A stretch of 64,000 nt of DNA. Origin: Crossaster papposus. Taxonomy: Eukaryota; Echinodermata; Asteroidea; Velatida; Solasteridae. The notes below the pieces were generated by a model that saw nothing but the letters and a program-made list of their open reading frames with translations, was not told the origin of the DNA and did no database searches. Location of the stretch: positions 1,154,001 through 1,218,000 of the forward strand of contig JBAIAA010000414.1 in NCBI GenBank assembly GCA_037893245.1. The letters are read 5' to 3'. Both the position numbers and the translations under genes were made by a program. Positions 10,625 to 20,780 of the stretch are shown here, one piece after another (position 1 is the stretch's first letter; each line of letters begins with the position of its first letter).

Positions 10625-11180
10625 AAAGATATAATTGACATTAAACTCCCTGTGAAATTATTACTTCTGGCAAATGCCATCATTTTGAAAAAAGAAAAAG
10701 AAAAAAAAGAGGTAATTTTTAAAAATGCATTTTTAGAAATTTGTGACCCAGCACGAGACACTTTGAGGCAAAAATAAAATTTGAGATTTCGATTTCATCA
10801 TTTAAAGCTAAACAAGCTTTAAATGATGAAATCAAAATCTCAATTTTCATTTTTGCGGCAAAGTGTCTCATTTCAATACCGTGCACGCAAGTGTAGGAAT
10901 GACGCAAATTAATTTTTGGTTGGTTCAGTGCTGAATGAACACAGGCCCCGATGAAGGCCAATTGTGGCTGCAATTCAAATTGTGACTCAGCAAATCTTGA
11001 ATTGAAAGCAAAATCTTAGAATATTGTTTTCTTGGACTAGACAGCAATTCACAGAGATAAAACTTCATCAGGTTAGTTGGCAAGTACCTTTCTTCAGACT
11101 TTGAGCACTTTCCCTGGTTCAAATACAAAAAAACACACAACTGACAAATGTCTACTATAGCTTTAATCACTGGACATTTT
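10625..11180 (+). repeat. Fam-H dispersed repeat carrying a hairpin insertion
   Basis: Counterpart of 4486-4943. It is longer because it contains the inverted repeat at 10755-10869, which the other copy lacks. Confidence 0.65.
10755..10869. repeat. 115-bp foldback hairpin
   Basis: GAGACACTTTG(A)GGCAAAAAT pairs with ATTTTTGC(G)GCAAAGTGTCTC. The stem is about 53 bp with a loop of a few bases around TAAACA. It could be a miniature element or a hairpin RNA source. Confidence 0.9.
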
Positions 11181-12552
11181 AAGCAAACATCCACAGGACA
11201 GGATCTTTTCCCTTATTTTTTCAGCACTAGGTGTGGACATTAAATCTGCCTTACGGCCCCCAAATCTACCTCAAATTAAAAAGAAACAAAGTTTTAACCA
11301 ACGACAACCAATTCAGATTTCTCAACATTATTTGCACCTATGTTAAAGTTCCGATTCGAGCTTGTGGCATTGATCGTCTTGACTTCACTCACACACACCC
11401 AACAAAAATATCCCGACAGGATTGGTTTTCAATATCAGAAGGCCCCCGAGACAAGGCGCGTCTTTGCTTGCACATCCCCCGTCGACCCAAACGTCTCACC
11501 TGGATGTGCAAAAAGCATGTTTTCTGTCGGACACGCGATGGGTCATTCGATACACCGCAGTGTTTTCAAGTCCGTGCTTTATCCAGAGCAAACTGCACAG
11601 TAAACTGGTGCAGACTTCCCCTTAAGCCACAACCGAAGGGTGCTAAGATGAACAGGAGGCAGGATGAAGTGTTAAGCTCCCAGCGACTGTATACCTATAC
11701 GCTTCGTTTGACTGATACCGACTGTACCACCATTACATTTCATAGCCAAAAAGTTTTTCCGATATGCGATTTCACGAGTAGCGTATCCCACATGCCGCCC
11801 CACTAGCCTACTTCTCTCTCCTCCCCCCCCCCCCCCCCCCCCCCCACACCACCCGTCCACATGGGTGTGACATCTTACAGTTCCACCGATGTCTAGGTGT
11901 GATTCGCTTCCAACTGGAAAGCTGTGCGAAATTTACATATGTTTGAACAAGAGAGAATGAAACTCGGACAAGAGAGAATGAAACTCGGTCAAAACAGCCG
12001 AGCAGCCAGTTACAAGAGTAGCCCTGTAACCAAAGACTGATGTTCTCCTATTCACTCTGTCTTCTTCAGCATGTCAAGACTGAACGGCAAAAAATCTCCG
12101 TCTCATTTTTTCCCCTCTGAGAAATAGCATAATATTTAAGTAAACATGAATGAAAACTGCTGAGCAATTATGGATGCACAGACGGTAATTTTTGTTATTC
12201 CCTAGAAATTGAATTTGTGCATTGACTCCATTGATAATGTTTCTGCAGGAAAACAAAGTTAGGCTTGTTAGGCTTTCGTGACTCCCTTTTACAATTGGCG
12301 ACTCTGACTATACGTAACCTCACAACAGTACATTTTAGCCGTACACTTAATCTATGATTTAAGATTGCTCTCTGTGGGTTATCAACATTCATGGATTTAT
12401 TTCCGCCCTGGGGGTCGTATTTCATGGTTTCTATGAATTATGGATCTGTAATGTCTGGGGAGTGATAAATGACAAGTCTTATGAGACAAACATATTTTTT
12501 GGTTTCGTGCTGTATTTTAGATAAGCATTAATTTTACATTTTTAGTTTTGCA
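11181..12552. other. Intron; coding-like patch, no confirmed gene
   Basis: The patch 11340-11810 is GC-richer than its surroundings and holds overlapping frames of 191 and 87 codons. The shorter starts with a signal-peptide-like stretch (MLKFRFELVALIVLTSLTHT). Neither shows a family motif. A 23-base C run lies at 11823-11845, and a 24-bp direct duplication (GAGAGAATGAAACTCGG) is near 11950-11995. Confidence 0.4.
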
Positions 12553-12663
12553 GGGGGCCTGGAGGGGGTTGGAGGGTAGGGGGCCGGGAGGGGGTTGGAG
12601 GGTAGGGGGCCGGGAGGGGGATGGAGGGTAGGGGGTGGGAGGGTGGAAGGGGGAGGGGGTAGG
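12553..12663 (+). repeat. G-rich minisatellite (about 26-bp unit, four copies)
   Basis: Units of the form GGAGGGGGTTGGAGGGTAGG. The run of G3-G5 tracts on the plus strand fits the G-quadruplex pattern many times over. On the gene strand it is C-rich. Confidence 0.9.
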
Positions 12664-13138
12664 AAACTATATTATCAAGAATTTGACAAATGTAATTTCT
12701 TAAAATAGCTTGTCCTTGGCAAGCTAGTTGACAGGTGCACAGATTCCTACACATTAAAAATGAACACTAGTGTCATGTGACCTGATCCACCAATCACCAA
12801 TAAATTGTTTACACAAAACTGTCACTACAATTCTTCGTTATTTATTCCAACAAGGGGACAATTTCATTTGCCATTTACATGCACACATTATAAAGATAAG
12901 ACACAAGATATCAGGTAACTATTGCAGAATGTTAAGCACACAAAGGTGTAAAAGCAGGAGAGTATTAGTAAAACAGGACACAAGAAGGAATTTGGAAGAC
13001 AAAATTAGAAAAAAAGTAGGACTTATGCAGGCTTTCAGGAGTATAGTTTTTAACTGGCAACATACATCATCATATAGTATAGCAGGGGAAATGGGTTCCC
13101 ATAACCCCATAACCCATACAACAACATTCAAAGATGAT

Positions 13139-13446
13139 TTGGGTATCCCTAGGGTATCCCTATGGTATCCCTAGGGATACCCCAGGGTATCCCCTAGGGT
13201 ATCCAGGGTATCCCTAGGGGTATCCCTAGGGATACCCTAGGGCATAGGGATATCCTAGGGCATCCTAGGGTATCCTTTGGGCATCCCTAGGGTATCCCTA
13301 GGGCGTCCCTAGGGTATTTCTAGGGCGTCTCTAAAGGGTATTTCTAGGGCGTCTCTAAAGGGTATTTCTAGGGCGTCCCTATAGGGCATCCCTAGGGCAT
13401 CCCTAGGGCATTTCTAGGGCATTCCTAGGGCATTCCTAGGGCATCT
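13139..13446 (+). repeat. CCCTAGGGTAT satellite
   Basis: About 300 bp of imperfect 11-bp units (GGTATCCCTAG), drifting to GGGCATCCCTA and TTTCTAGGGCG variants rightward. There are higher-order repeats of about 24 bp near 13313-13375. The core CCCTAGGG is itself palindromic. Confidence 0.93.
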
Positions 13447-14127
13447 AAGAATGTTGCCAGCGAAACAAAAGGTCACATGATGTCCTAATTTGCATATTTC
13501 CAAAATGGCCACCATGACCACAATCATGTGTCATACATATGTCAGTACCTATTTAATGATAGAGGCCAACCTTTTGCTAAATAATTGCCCACATTATCCC
13601 AACAACCAAATTTATTGAATAAAAAAAGATGTAAAATTGTTGGGGGAGATAAAGAGTCAAACAATTATGAAAATCAAAAATATAGCCAGAAAGTAAAATT
13701 AGTTATATTTATATTTGTAGAGTCATAGAATCGATTGGTGTTGGTTTAGAAGTAATAAAATGTCATTGTCTTGTTCAAAAACTTTTTTTTTTAAATTACT
13801 ATTTTAAATTGTTTTAATTTTCTGACACGCACAATGTCAGTGTGGTCAAACCGTAGGGCGAGGGTCATAAACCCATTTCTCCTGCCTTACTAATAAGCCT
13901 CATTTGGCATGTTTTGTACTCAACACAATTGTGCTCCATCCTCAACTATAAGCTCTTGGGAGTACAGCTGCAGTACTCCTGTGCTGCAACAAAGCCCTTC
14001 GTGGTGTGATTTAACACGTTATGAAAAATACTCAATGGAATTTAATTTTTCAGAGTTGTGGTATGAAAAAAGTAGAAAATGGTAGGATTTCAAAGGAAAA
14101 AGTAAAAAGTAGGGGCAAAGTAAACAA
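13447..14127. other. Intron, no gene seen
   Basis: AT-rich and unique within the window. Confidence 0.6.
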
Positions 14128-14440
14128 GTGACCAAAAAGTCAAATTTTGTGCATTTTTAAACGATGACCTCAAATGACCCCTAGATGATCTTTGACGTCT
14201 TATTTCAAAAAAGTTGTGATGAACCCCTACCCAAGGATATCACTCCATCCAAGTTACAATGAAATCCATCCAATTATGTAGACAAAGAAACATTTGAAGC
14301 ATATTTGAACAATGACCTCTAATGACCCTACACGACCTTTGACCTCAGCAATCTAATGAAAATTGTGATCTTCCCACCCGAGGGTCACTGCATCCAAGTT
14401 TCATCCAAACCCATTGAAGCATGTAGAAGTTATGCATGAC
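14128..14440 (+). repeat. Two-copy tandem repeat, about 155 bp
   Basis: Two diverged units, 14128-14286 and 14287-14440, share in order ACGATGACCTC(A/T)AATGACCC, CTTTGAC, ATTGTGAT and CATCCAAGTT blocks. Confidence 0.7.
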
Positions 14441-15160
14441 TGTTTTTTTTCAAAACTTAACATAAAACTTTAACACACATACAGGGCTATGGTCATCTTC
14501 AAAATTTTCCTTAATATTAGGCCTAAAGCATAATCCACTGAAGCAAAAACAACAGGATTATTGTAATCCTCAGTTTGATCTCTGTTAATTCCTTGACCGG
14601 GATGTTACCTAATTGCTTTCTTGGATTTAAGGGGATGGGATTATTTGTCTGGATTACAATATGTTTCGGGGCTTTTTCTAATGTAAGACGGCGGTCACAC
14701 TGTGGAGATAACGAACGCAATAACAAACATATGCTGGGAAAATAAAAATGAAATACTTCAGGTCACCACTTTCAAAAATTATTCAAAATCGAGAGAAGTG
14801 TGAATCCAACACCCCAGTGAGAGAACAGAACAGATGACAGGAGATCAGACTAAATGCTGATTGGTTAAAAGTGAGCGATTCTTACGATATTGATTGCATG
14901 ATTTGCATCATTATCAAAGTATCGGAATCGTTATTATTTCAGTGTGTACTGGGGCCTGTTTTAGTGCTCTTGTTTCCTTTTGCGATCGAGGATCGAAACA
15001 CAAAAGAAAACAAAGGGAACAAAAGATCCTCGAAGGACGGTTTCTTTGTCCTCGATTGCTCCGGTAAGCGATAAGCAATGGGGTTAGGTTACAGTACAGG
15101 AATAAAGGAAAACACAATAGGGGATCCTCGGTCGTAATGGCAATTCACGAACTATATAGA

Positions 15161-15545
15161 CCGTGACCAGAAACATGTTTCTGATATGTCAATTTGATAA
15201 CCAGAAATATTTTTACAGTTGAGTTTGAAAACTCTGGATCAAAAGTATCAACAAGTTATAAACAAACCGGCGAAATTAGAAATAGTATCTTGTGGCCAGG
15301 TTGTCGGCTTAGACATTTTATTACTTGCCACTTAAAATGTACAAACTTACAAAATAAGCATTAAAAAATGGTTTTCCCAACACTGTTTTTGTTAAATGAC
15401 ATGTATTTATCTTTCCGCCATCTTGAAATGCACCATAACCGACCTTTTGACTTGATTTGGTTTGGGTAAGAACAGTGACGTCACTCCAGGAAACTGAAGT
15501 CGCGAAAACCAATGACTAAAGCTGAAACATGTTTCTGGTCACAGT
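15161..15545. mobile_element. Inverted-repeat element with CCGTGACCAGAAACATGTTTC ends
   Basis: The left terminus GTGACCAGAAACATGTTTC is matched by GAAACATGTTTCTGGTCAC at the right, 385 bp in total, with no coding frame of note. It ends about 60 bp before arm 1 of the foldback pair. Confidence 0.8.
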
Positions 15546-15617
15546 CGACAAAACAGGCCCCTTAATGTTGTCATTTCTGTGTTCGTTATCATGTTCATTA
15601 CCGCCATCCCTATAGAA

Positions 15618-16145
15618 AAAACAACCGGGATTCCCGCCGGGATCCCGCCGGGATCCCGCCGGGAATCCCGCCGGGATCCCGGCGGGAAAAACTTGCGGGA
15701 TTTTTTGGCGGGATTATCCGGGATCCCGGTTAAATCCAACCGGGATCCCGGTTAAATCCAACCGGGATCCCGGTTAAATCCAACCGGGATCCCGGTTAAA
15801 TCCAACCGGGATCCCGGTTAAATCCAACCGGGATCCCGGTTAAATCCAAATCCAACCGGGATTCCGGTTAAATCCAACTGGGATCCCGCTTAAATCCAAC
15901 CGGGATCCCGGTTAAATCCAAATCCAACCGGGATCCCGGTTAAATCTAACCGGGATCCCGGTTCATCTAACCGGGATCCCGGTTCATCTAACCGGGATCC
16001 CGGTTCATCTAACCGGGATCCCGGGTTTACTCAACCGGGATCCCGGGTTCACTCAACTGTGATCCCGGTTGAGTGGTTCCATTCAACCGGAATCCCGGGT
16101 TCAATCAACCGGGATCCCGGTTCAGTCAACCGGGATCCCGGGTTC
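15618..16145 (+). repeat. Left subterminal array of CCGGGATCCCGG (copy 1)
   Basis: It opens with GGGATCCCGCC units. It continues as roughly 22-bp units (AACCGGGATCCCGGTTAAAT), then CATCTAACCGGGATCCCGG and CCCGGGTTCACTCAA variants. The unit centre is a 12-bp palindrome with a GGATCC core. Confidence 0.95.
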
Positions 16146-16188
16146 ACATAATTAATGCATGCCAGCCCCTTACAGAAATATTAGAAAG

Positions 16189-16414
16189 CTTGCCGGCAAG
16201 CAAGCTTGCCGGCAAGCTTGCCGGCAAGCTTGCCGGCAAGCTTGCAGAGAGCTTGCAGAGAGCTTGCAGAGAGCTTGCAGAGAGCTTGCAGAGAGCTTGC
16301 AGAGAGCTTGCAGAGAGCTTGCAGAGAGCTTGCAGAGAGCTTGCAGAGAGCTTGCAGAGAGCTTGCAGAGAGCTTGCAGAGAGCTTGCAGAGAGCTTGCA
16401 GAGAGCTTGCAGAG
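16189..16414 (+). repeat. GCTTGCAGAGA minisatellite next to GCTTGCCGGCAA units (copy 1)
   Basis: Several GCTTGCCGGCAA units are followed by about 16 near-identical copies of the 11-bp GCTTGCAGAGA (16240-16414). Because 11 is not a multiple of three, all frames stay open and give an artefactual repeat of ELAESLQRACR. Confidence 0.95.
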
Positions 16415-17653
16415 TTTAAATTATGCAAATTAGTTGAAGCTTGCTGCAAGCTTGCCAGCTTGCAGCAAGCTTGCCGACAATATATTCTTGTGCAATTTTT
16501 GTTTTAAACTTTAGGCATTCGGTTAGGCCTATGGCTAAACGGATGTAGCCTAAATATTTTATCAGAAAGGCTGCTTGATTCGGTTAGTTCCCTCTGTAAA
16601 TATTATTTTTTTATAAACAACCTAAATTAGGGCCTTAGTAGTAGTAGAGTACACTGTACAAAGCAGTTTTTCAAGCGATCTGGAACAGGAAAAGAATGAA
16701 AAGCGATGTCAGTTCGTCGAGGCGCCCTGGCCTAGGCCAACATGTATTTTCAAAAATAGAAGTAGAACTTTTTACTTTATAGAGAAGCTTTTTTTATTTT
16801 TATGGAAAACAAATTTAGTGCCTACTCTCCAGTGAACAAGTTCATCAATCATGCCAGTTTTTTTTTGCCACTTCATGTCTATTTTAATGTGTTATCACTC
16901 AAACCCATTTCACTTGATTTTCGAGGATAATTGGCCTAGGTAGCCGATCCGAAAGCAGCCTAAATATTTGTTGCGATCCCGATATCCAGAACAGCAAAAC
17001 TATTACGACCGTAACGTACGTTACACACGTGTGTGTCCCACTTGGCACTTGGTTGCCCGGCCCCGGCCAGAACTAATTGCGGTGCAGCCGTCGTCAAAGT
17101 CAAACTTCTCGATGTCTCCCAATCTCGAAAAGATTCTTTCCAAACCATTATGAGCAGATGAGTAACAAAAGTAAGTTAGTAAGTAAGAAAATTAAGTTAC
17201 AAAACCCTCTTCTTATTCATCCAGACTATGGGCTCGCTTCTTGCCTGATGAAAACCGTTACTGGTGTGAACTTCGATTTCAAAAAGTGAACACATTTTTA
17301 GTCGGGTACCTAATACGGAAACGCGTATTTACTCAGCGCAAATTAGGGCTGGGAACTTGACCAAGAATCGCTGTAAAAAAAAAATTACACGATCGGCTCG
17401 GAGCATACCATTTTTTTAAGGGGTGTACGCATGACTTTCTTTAACAGAAAATCACCCCAAAAATCACTTTTTAATATTAAAACGCAACTAAGCAGAAAAT
17501 ATTGGATGGATATAATTAAATATGCCAATGAATTATTATTTTTGTTGCCATTTTCGCAATCCTTGGGCGGTCTTTTTCATTTGACCAATTGTATTTTCCC
17601 AATGGTAGACCTATACGACCCCTTAGAGCAAACCATACCTGGTTAAGGTTTAG

Positions 17654-17898
17654 GTCAACTCGGCCCCAAGTCGAATCGGCCTTAAGTTAACTCGGCCCGA
17701 AGCCGAGACAGCTCGACCGTCGGGACAATTTAACTTTTCCCACCAAAACTATTGGTGGGATATAGGGGGACCGAGCGAACGGCGCACCAATAGTACGCTC
17801 TACACGCGCTGCATGTACATGTACACATCGACTTTGGGTTGTCTGGACGGTCGAGTTGTCTCGACTTTTGGCTAAGTTGATTTGGGGCCGAGTTGACT
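17654..17898. mobile_element. Nested 245-bp inverted-repeat element (copy 1)
   Basis: GTCAACTCGGCCCCAA at the left pairs with TTGGGGCCGAGTTGAC at the right, and GTCGAGACA(A/G)CTCGACCGTC blocks also mirror each other. It was present before the larger element duplicated, since both copies carry it. Confidence 0.85.
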
Positions 17899-18234
17899 GC
17901 ATGGGACCAAGTTTCTTCTCGCTCGGAAAACAACAGCCGCACAGAATTTGGTTATTTTTTCCCTCTGTAACGTCGTTAATAATGCTTATAATAGATTGAA
18001 ACTTTCACAGATTGAGAGATAAGATAAAAAGAGTCGCCTGAACAAATGTGTGACGACACTGAACTAGGCATACATTTACATGATTTATCAAACGTTAACA
18101 TTTACTGCTCCGCGGCCCAGATTACGGACGCGAATTGCCTTTTCTGATTTTTCTCTCCATATTATTATCGAGTTACTGGCCTCTAGTTATCACTTGTTTA
18201 ACATTTTGGCATTATCTTGCGCAAATTCCTAGAT

Positions 18235-18475
18235 AATAGAAACATAATAAATAGACACAAAATAGTTTTGGATTTTCAGAAAAATCTCTAAGTCCCAGAA
18301 AAAGAAAAAAATAAGCATTGATTTTCAGAAAAAAATTATAAGTCCAGGAAATAGAAACCAAAATAGTCTTTGAATTTCAGAAAAAATTCAAAGTCCTAGA
18401 AAATAGAAACAAAATAGGCTTGGATTTTCTGTAAAATCTCTAAGTTCCAGAAAATAGAAACAAAATAGGCAACAA
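18235..18475 (+). repeat. Tandem of about 64 bp, four units (copy 1)
   Basis: Units share TAGAAACAAAATAG, GATTTTCAGAAAAA and AAGTCC(C/T)AG in fixed order. Units diverge within a copy but agree position by position between the two element copies. Confidence 0.85.
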
Positions 18476-18585
18476 AATAAACAGCCAAAAGTACAAAAAA
18501 AACAGCCACGATATTAAGTGTTTTAGAAATAAAAAAATATTAAACCTTTCAAAGAAAATTCCCGGTGGAAAAACATCTAAATATA

Positions 18586-18935
18586 AAATCCCGCCGGGAT
18601 CCCGGTTGATTATACCGGGATCCCGGTTGTGAACAATTTTTCCACCGGGATCCCGGTTCTGACTAAAACCGGGATCCTGGTAAGAAACCGGGATCCCGGT
18701 TGTGAATATTATCCCGGCGGGATCCCGCTTGTGAAAATTATCCCGCCGGGATCCCGGTCCCGACTAAAACCGGGATCCCGTTTGTGAAAATTATCCCGCC
18801 GGGATCCCGGTTGTAAACATTATCCCGCCGGGATCCCGGTTCTGACTAAAACGGGATCCCGGTAAGAAGCCGGGATCCCGCCGGGATTTTTCCATCCCGG
18901 CGGGATCCCGCCGGGATCCCGCCGGGATCCCGGTA
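18586..18935 (+). repeat. Right subterminal array of CCGGGATCCCGG (copy 1)
   Basis: Units of GCCGGGATCCCGGTT spaced by GTGAAAATTATCC or CTGACTAAAA, closing with head-to-tail CCGGGATCCCG just inside the terminal repeat. Confidence 0.95.
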
Positions 18936-19256
18936 CAATTTTCTATGGGGATATGTTGTTTTTGGAACAGCCCATTTTGTGCTTACAAAAAAGTCTCCAT
19001 CTATTACATATAAAGACTGTTATAGTAATCACAGCAAGATCACGATTAATCCTGAAGAAAAAAAGGACTTAAAATCATTACCACATCCACGCCATAAACA
19101 GCAGCATGATTTTCAGCTACAGTAAGCCCAACTTTAAAGAAGCGCTTTGAATTTGGGCCCAGGACATGACAGAAAGACTATGTCTTGATTACTCTGTTGA
19201 CAAGTGTAGAGGAATTAAGCTGGGGACGTGAATCAAGATTTCATAGTGTTTGTCAT

Positions 19257-19351
19257 TTAACCAGTGCGCGCCGGGATTATTTTGACATTGACTTGGCCCA
19301 GGCACGGGATTGTTTTTCACGAGCCTGGATCCCAGACGGGTTTAGGCTGCT
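19257..19351 (+). mobile_element. Fam-A element, 5' fragment
   Basis: TTAACCAGTGCGCGCCGGG through GACGGGTTTAGGC, then unrelated sequence. Confidence 0.75.
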
Positions 19352-19806
19352 AACTTGATAAAAGCCCCACCCTTTTCTTGTTAATAAAGAAAAATGAGAT
19401 AAAACTAAGCTTGCCAAACTTTGTGGTTCAGAACTTAGCTCAAACTGAATGCAACTCAACTTTGAGTATCACATTCCAGGCAATTTTGTTAATGTCTTAA
19501 CTTCAAACTCTTCTTACAGAAATTCACACCGAAACTGTAACATAATTTCCGTAAGAGCCTTAGTGTCTTCCCTGGACAATCACAGATAGGCCTTCTGAGA
19601 TGCAACTCCACTTTTCATCTCCGTACAAAACCTCATGTTTCAGAAATTCATTCCAGAACAACATCTAATTTTCCATTAGTAAAAGTTTCCAGCATTTCCC
19701 TAGACCTTTACCGAACATCGAGATAAAACAGCAAGAACATGTAAACAGTGACATAAACAAACATTATTTTTGTTTCCGGAGTAACAAAATCCTTGATGAA
19801 TGTCTT

Positions 19807-19949
19807 CTACACTTCAAATGGCATCGTTCTGTCATCCGAGAACTCGACCAGCTCTGCGACAACTGAAGTCCGGCCGTCGGTGATCGTGGCAAAGAAGATT
19901 GCTCCTCTCAATTTCCGGTCGTAATCTGGGAACTGCGGTTCCCCCGTGG
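19807..19949 (-). CDS. Coding-like island, possible 3'-terminal exon or gene relic
   Basis: The minus strand opens after ACTTAG (acceptor-like AG at 19951-19950) and runs to a TAG at 19809-19807. It reads TGEPQFPDYDRKLRGAIFF, then further residues including TDGRTSVVAELVEFSDD, ending MPFEV. The composition is protein-like: GC-rich, C/G at third positions, balanced acidic and hydrophobic residues, unlike the AT-rich surroundings. A second minus-strand frame just upstream (ATG at about 20032, starting MAGSRFCIWNAIDFHSLW) stops before it. The family was not recognised. It could be the end of a nested gene, a retrocopy or an element relic. It is not part of alpha2/delta. Confidence 0.35.
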
Positions 19950-20686
19950 CTAAGTATATTTATTCATTCACCGTGTGCCAAAGTGAGTGGAAATCGATGG
20001 CGTTCCAGATACAAAATCTGCTCCCAGCCATTTTGTTTGGCAACGGAGGTTGATGACGATCAAATTAAAAAAACTAACATTTTTTTTAATTCAACTAAGT
20101 AAAAAACAAAATGTATGCAAATATTGTGAGAACAGTGTAGAAATGTTTTATATCTAAGTATCTTTCTGGTAAATGAACTGTATAGGTATATTGGGTTTTT
20201 TTATTTAGAAAATAAAATATGGACGTTCTGAAAATAACACAATTGGTTTTTTAAAGGAGGTTGGGTTAAGAATGCACAGGGTTATTTGACAGCACAGAAA
20301 ACAACCTTCCAGGGAAAAAAAAAAGTAATTAAATTTGTGATACAATGTACATGTAATAATTAAATTAGGTATATACTTTTATTCTTCTATTTAATTAAGA
20401 TGTTTGTCTTACCTAAATTTATAAAATTATGCCTATTTATACAGTAGAGCATTTTAACTAATGCAATATATGAATATATATATTTGCAATTATAGATACA
20501 AAAAAAACGTAATTAAATTTAAGATTAAAATGCATCAGCTTTTTAGTTTGCTAATGGATAAATTTCCTGGCAAATTGCAAAGTTTCAACTGTCAGTTTAA
20601 ATAACTGTTTTAGGGCAAGTCCAGGAAAAGGTTATCTGTTTGTCCCATGTGTAACACGGTGTTTTCTTTAGGGAATAACAGTGTGA
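19950..20686. other. Intron, no gene seen beyond the coding-like patch
   Basis: AT-rich beyond 20080; only short homopolymer patches. Confidence 0.55.
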
Positions 20687-20780
20687 CCTGGTCTTCAGTG
20701 TGATAATGGACCAGGTGGGGATGGCCTGTGTTAATGGTGGCTATCCCCAACCCGGTCATTATCACGCAGTGAAGATCGGT
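20687..20780. repeat. Foldback hairpin, about 35-bp stem
   Basis: CTTCAGTGTGATAATGGACC and CAGGTGGGGATGGC pair with GCTATCCCCAACC and GGTCATTATCACGCAGTGAAG around the loop TGTGTTAATGG, with several mismatches. Confidence 0.85.

Larger units (their letters stand above)
15607..18950 (+). mobile_element. 3,344-bp foldback-type transposon, copy 1
   Basis: The ends are (T)CCCTATAGAAAAAACAACC and GTACAATTTTCTATGGGG, giving CCC(T/C)ATAGAAAA terminal inverted repeats. Next inward are CCGGGATCCCGG arrays on both sides. The flanks read GCCAT|CCCTATAG and CTATGGGG|ATATG, a candidate 2-bp AT duplication. It holds no transposase; the open frames on both strands are short and arise from repeats or have no recognisable motif, so it is non-autonomous. 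Copy 2 is inverted at 36363-39706. Alignment stops exactly at the terminal repeats on both sides, which argues for two insertions of one element rather than an inverted segmental duplication. Confidence 0.93.

Noticed and set aside
11231..11806. 191-codon frame, the longest in the window
   Set aside because: No domain, competing frames in the same patch, and poly-C immediately after; not called as a gene.
15618..16145. CRISPR-like regular repeats
   Set aside because: Units are directly adjoining palindromes with no unique spacers of constant length, inside a eukaryotic transposon.
16073..16507. 144-codon frame with a repeated ELAESLQRACR peptide (and its mirror at 38806-39240)
   Set aside because: It is a translation of the 11-bp minisatellite; equivalent frames are open in other phases and on the other strand, so it carries no evidence of a protein.
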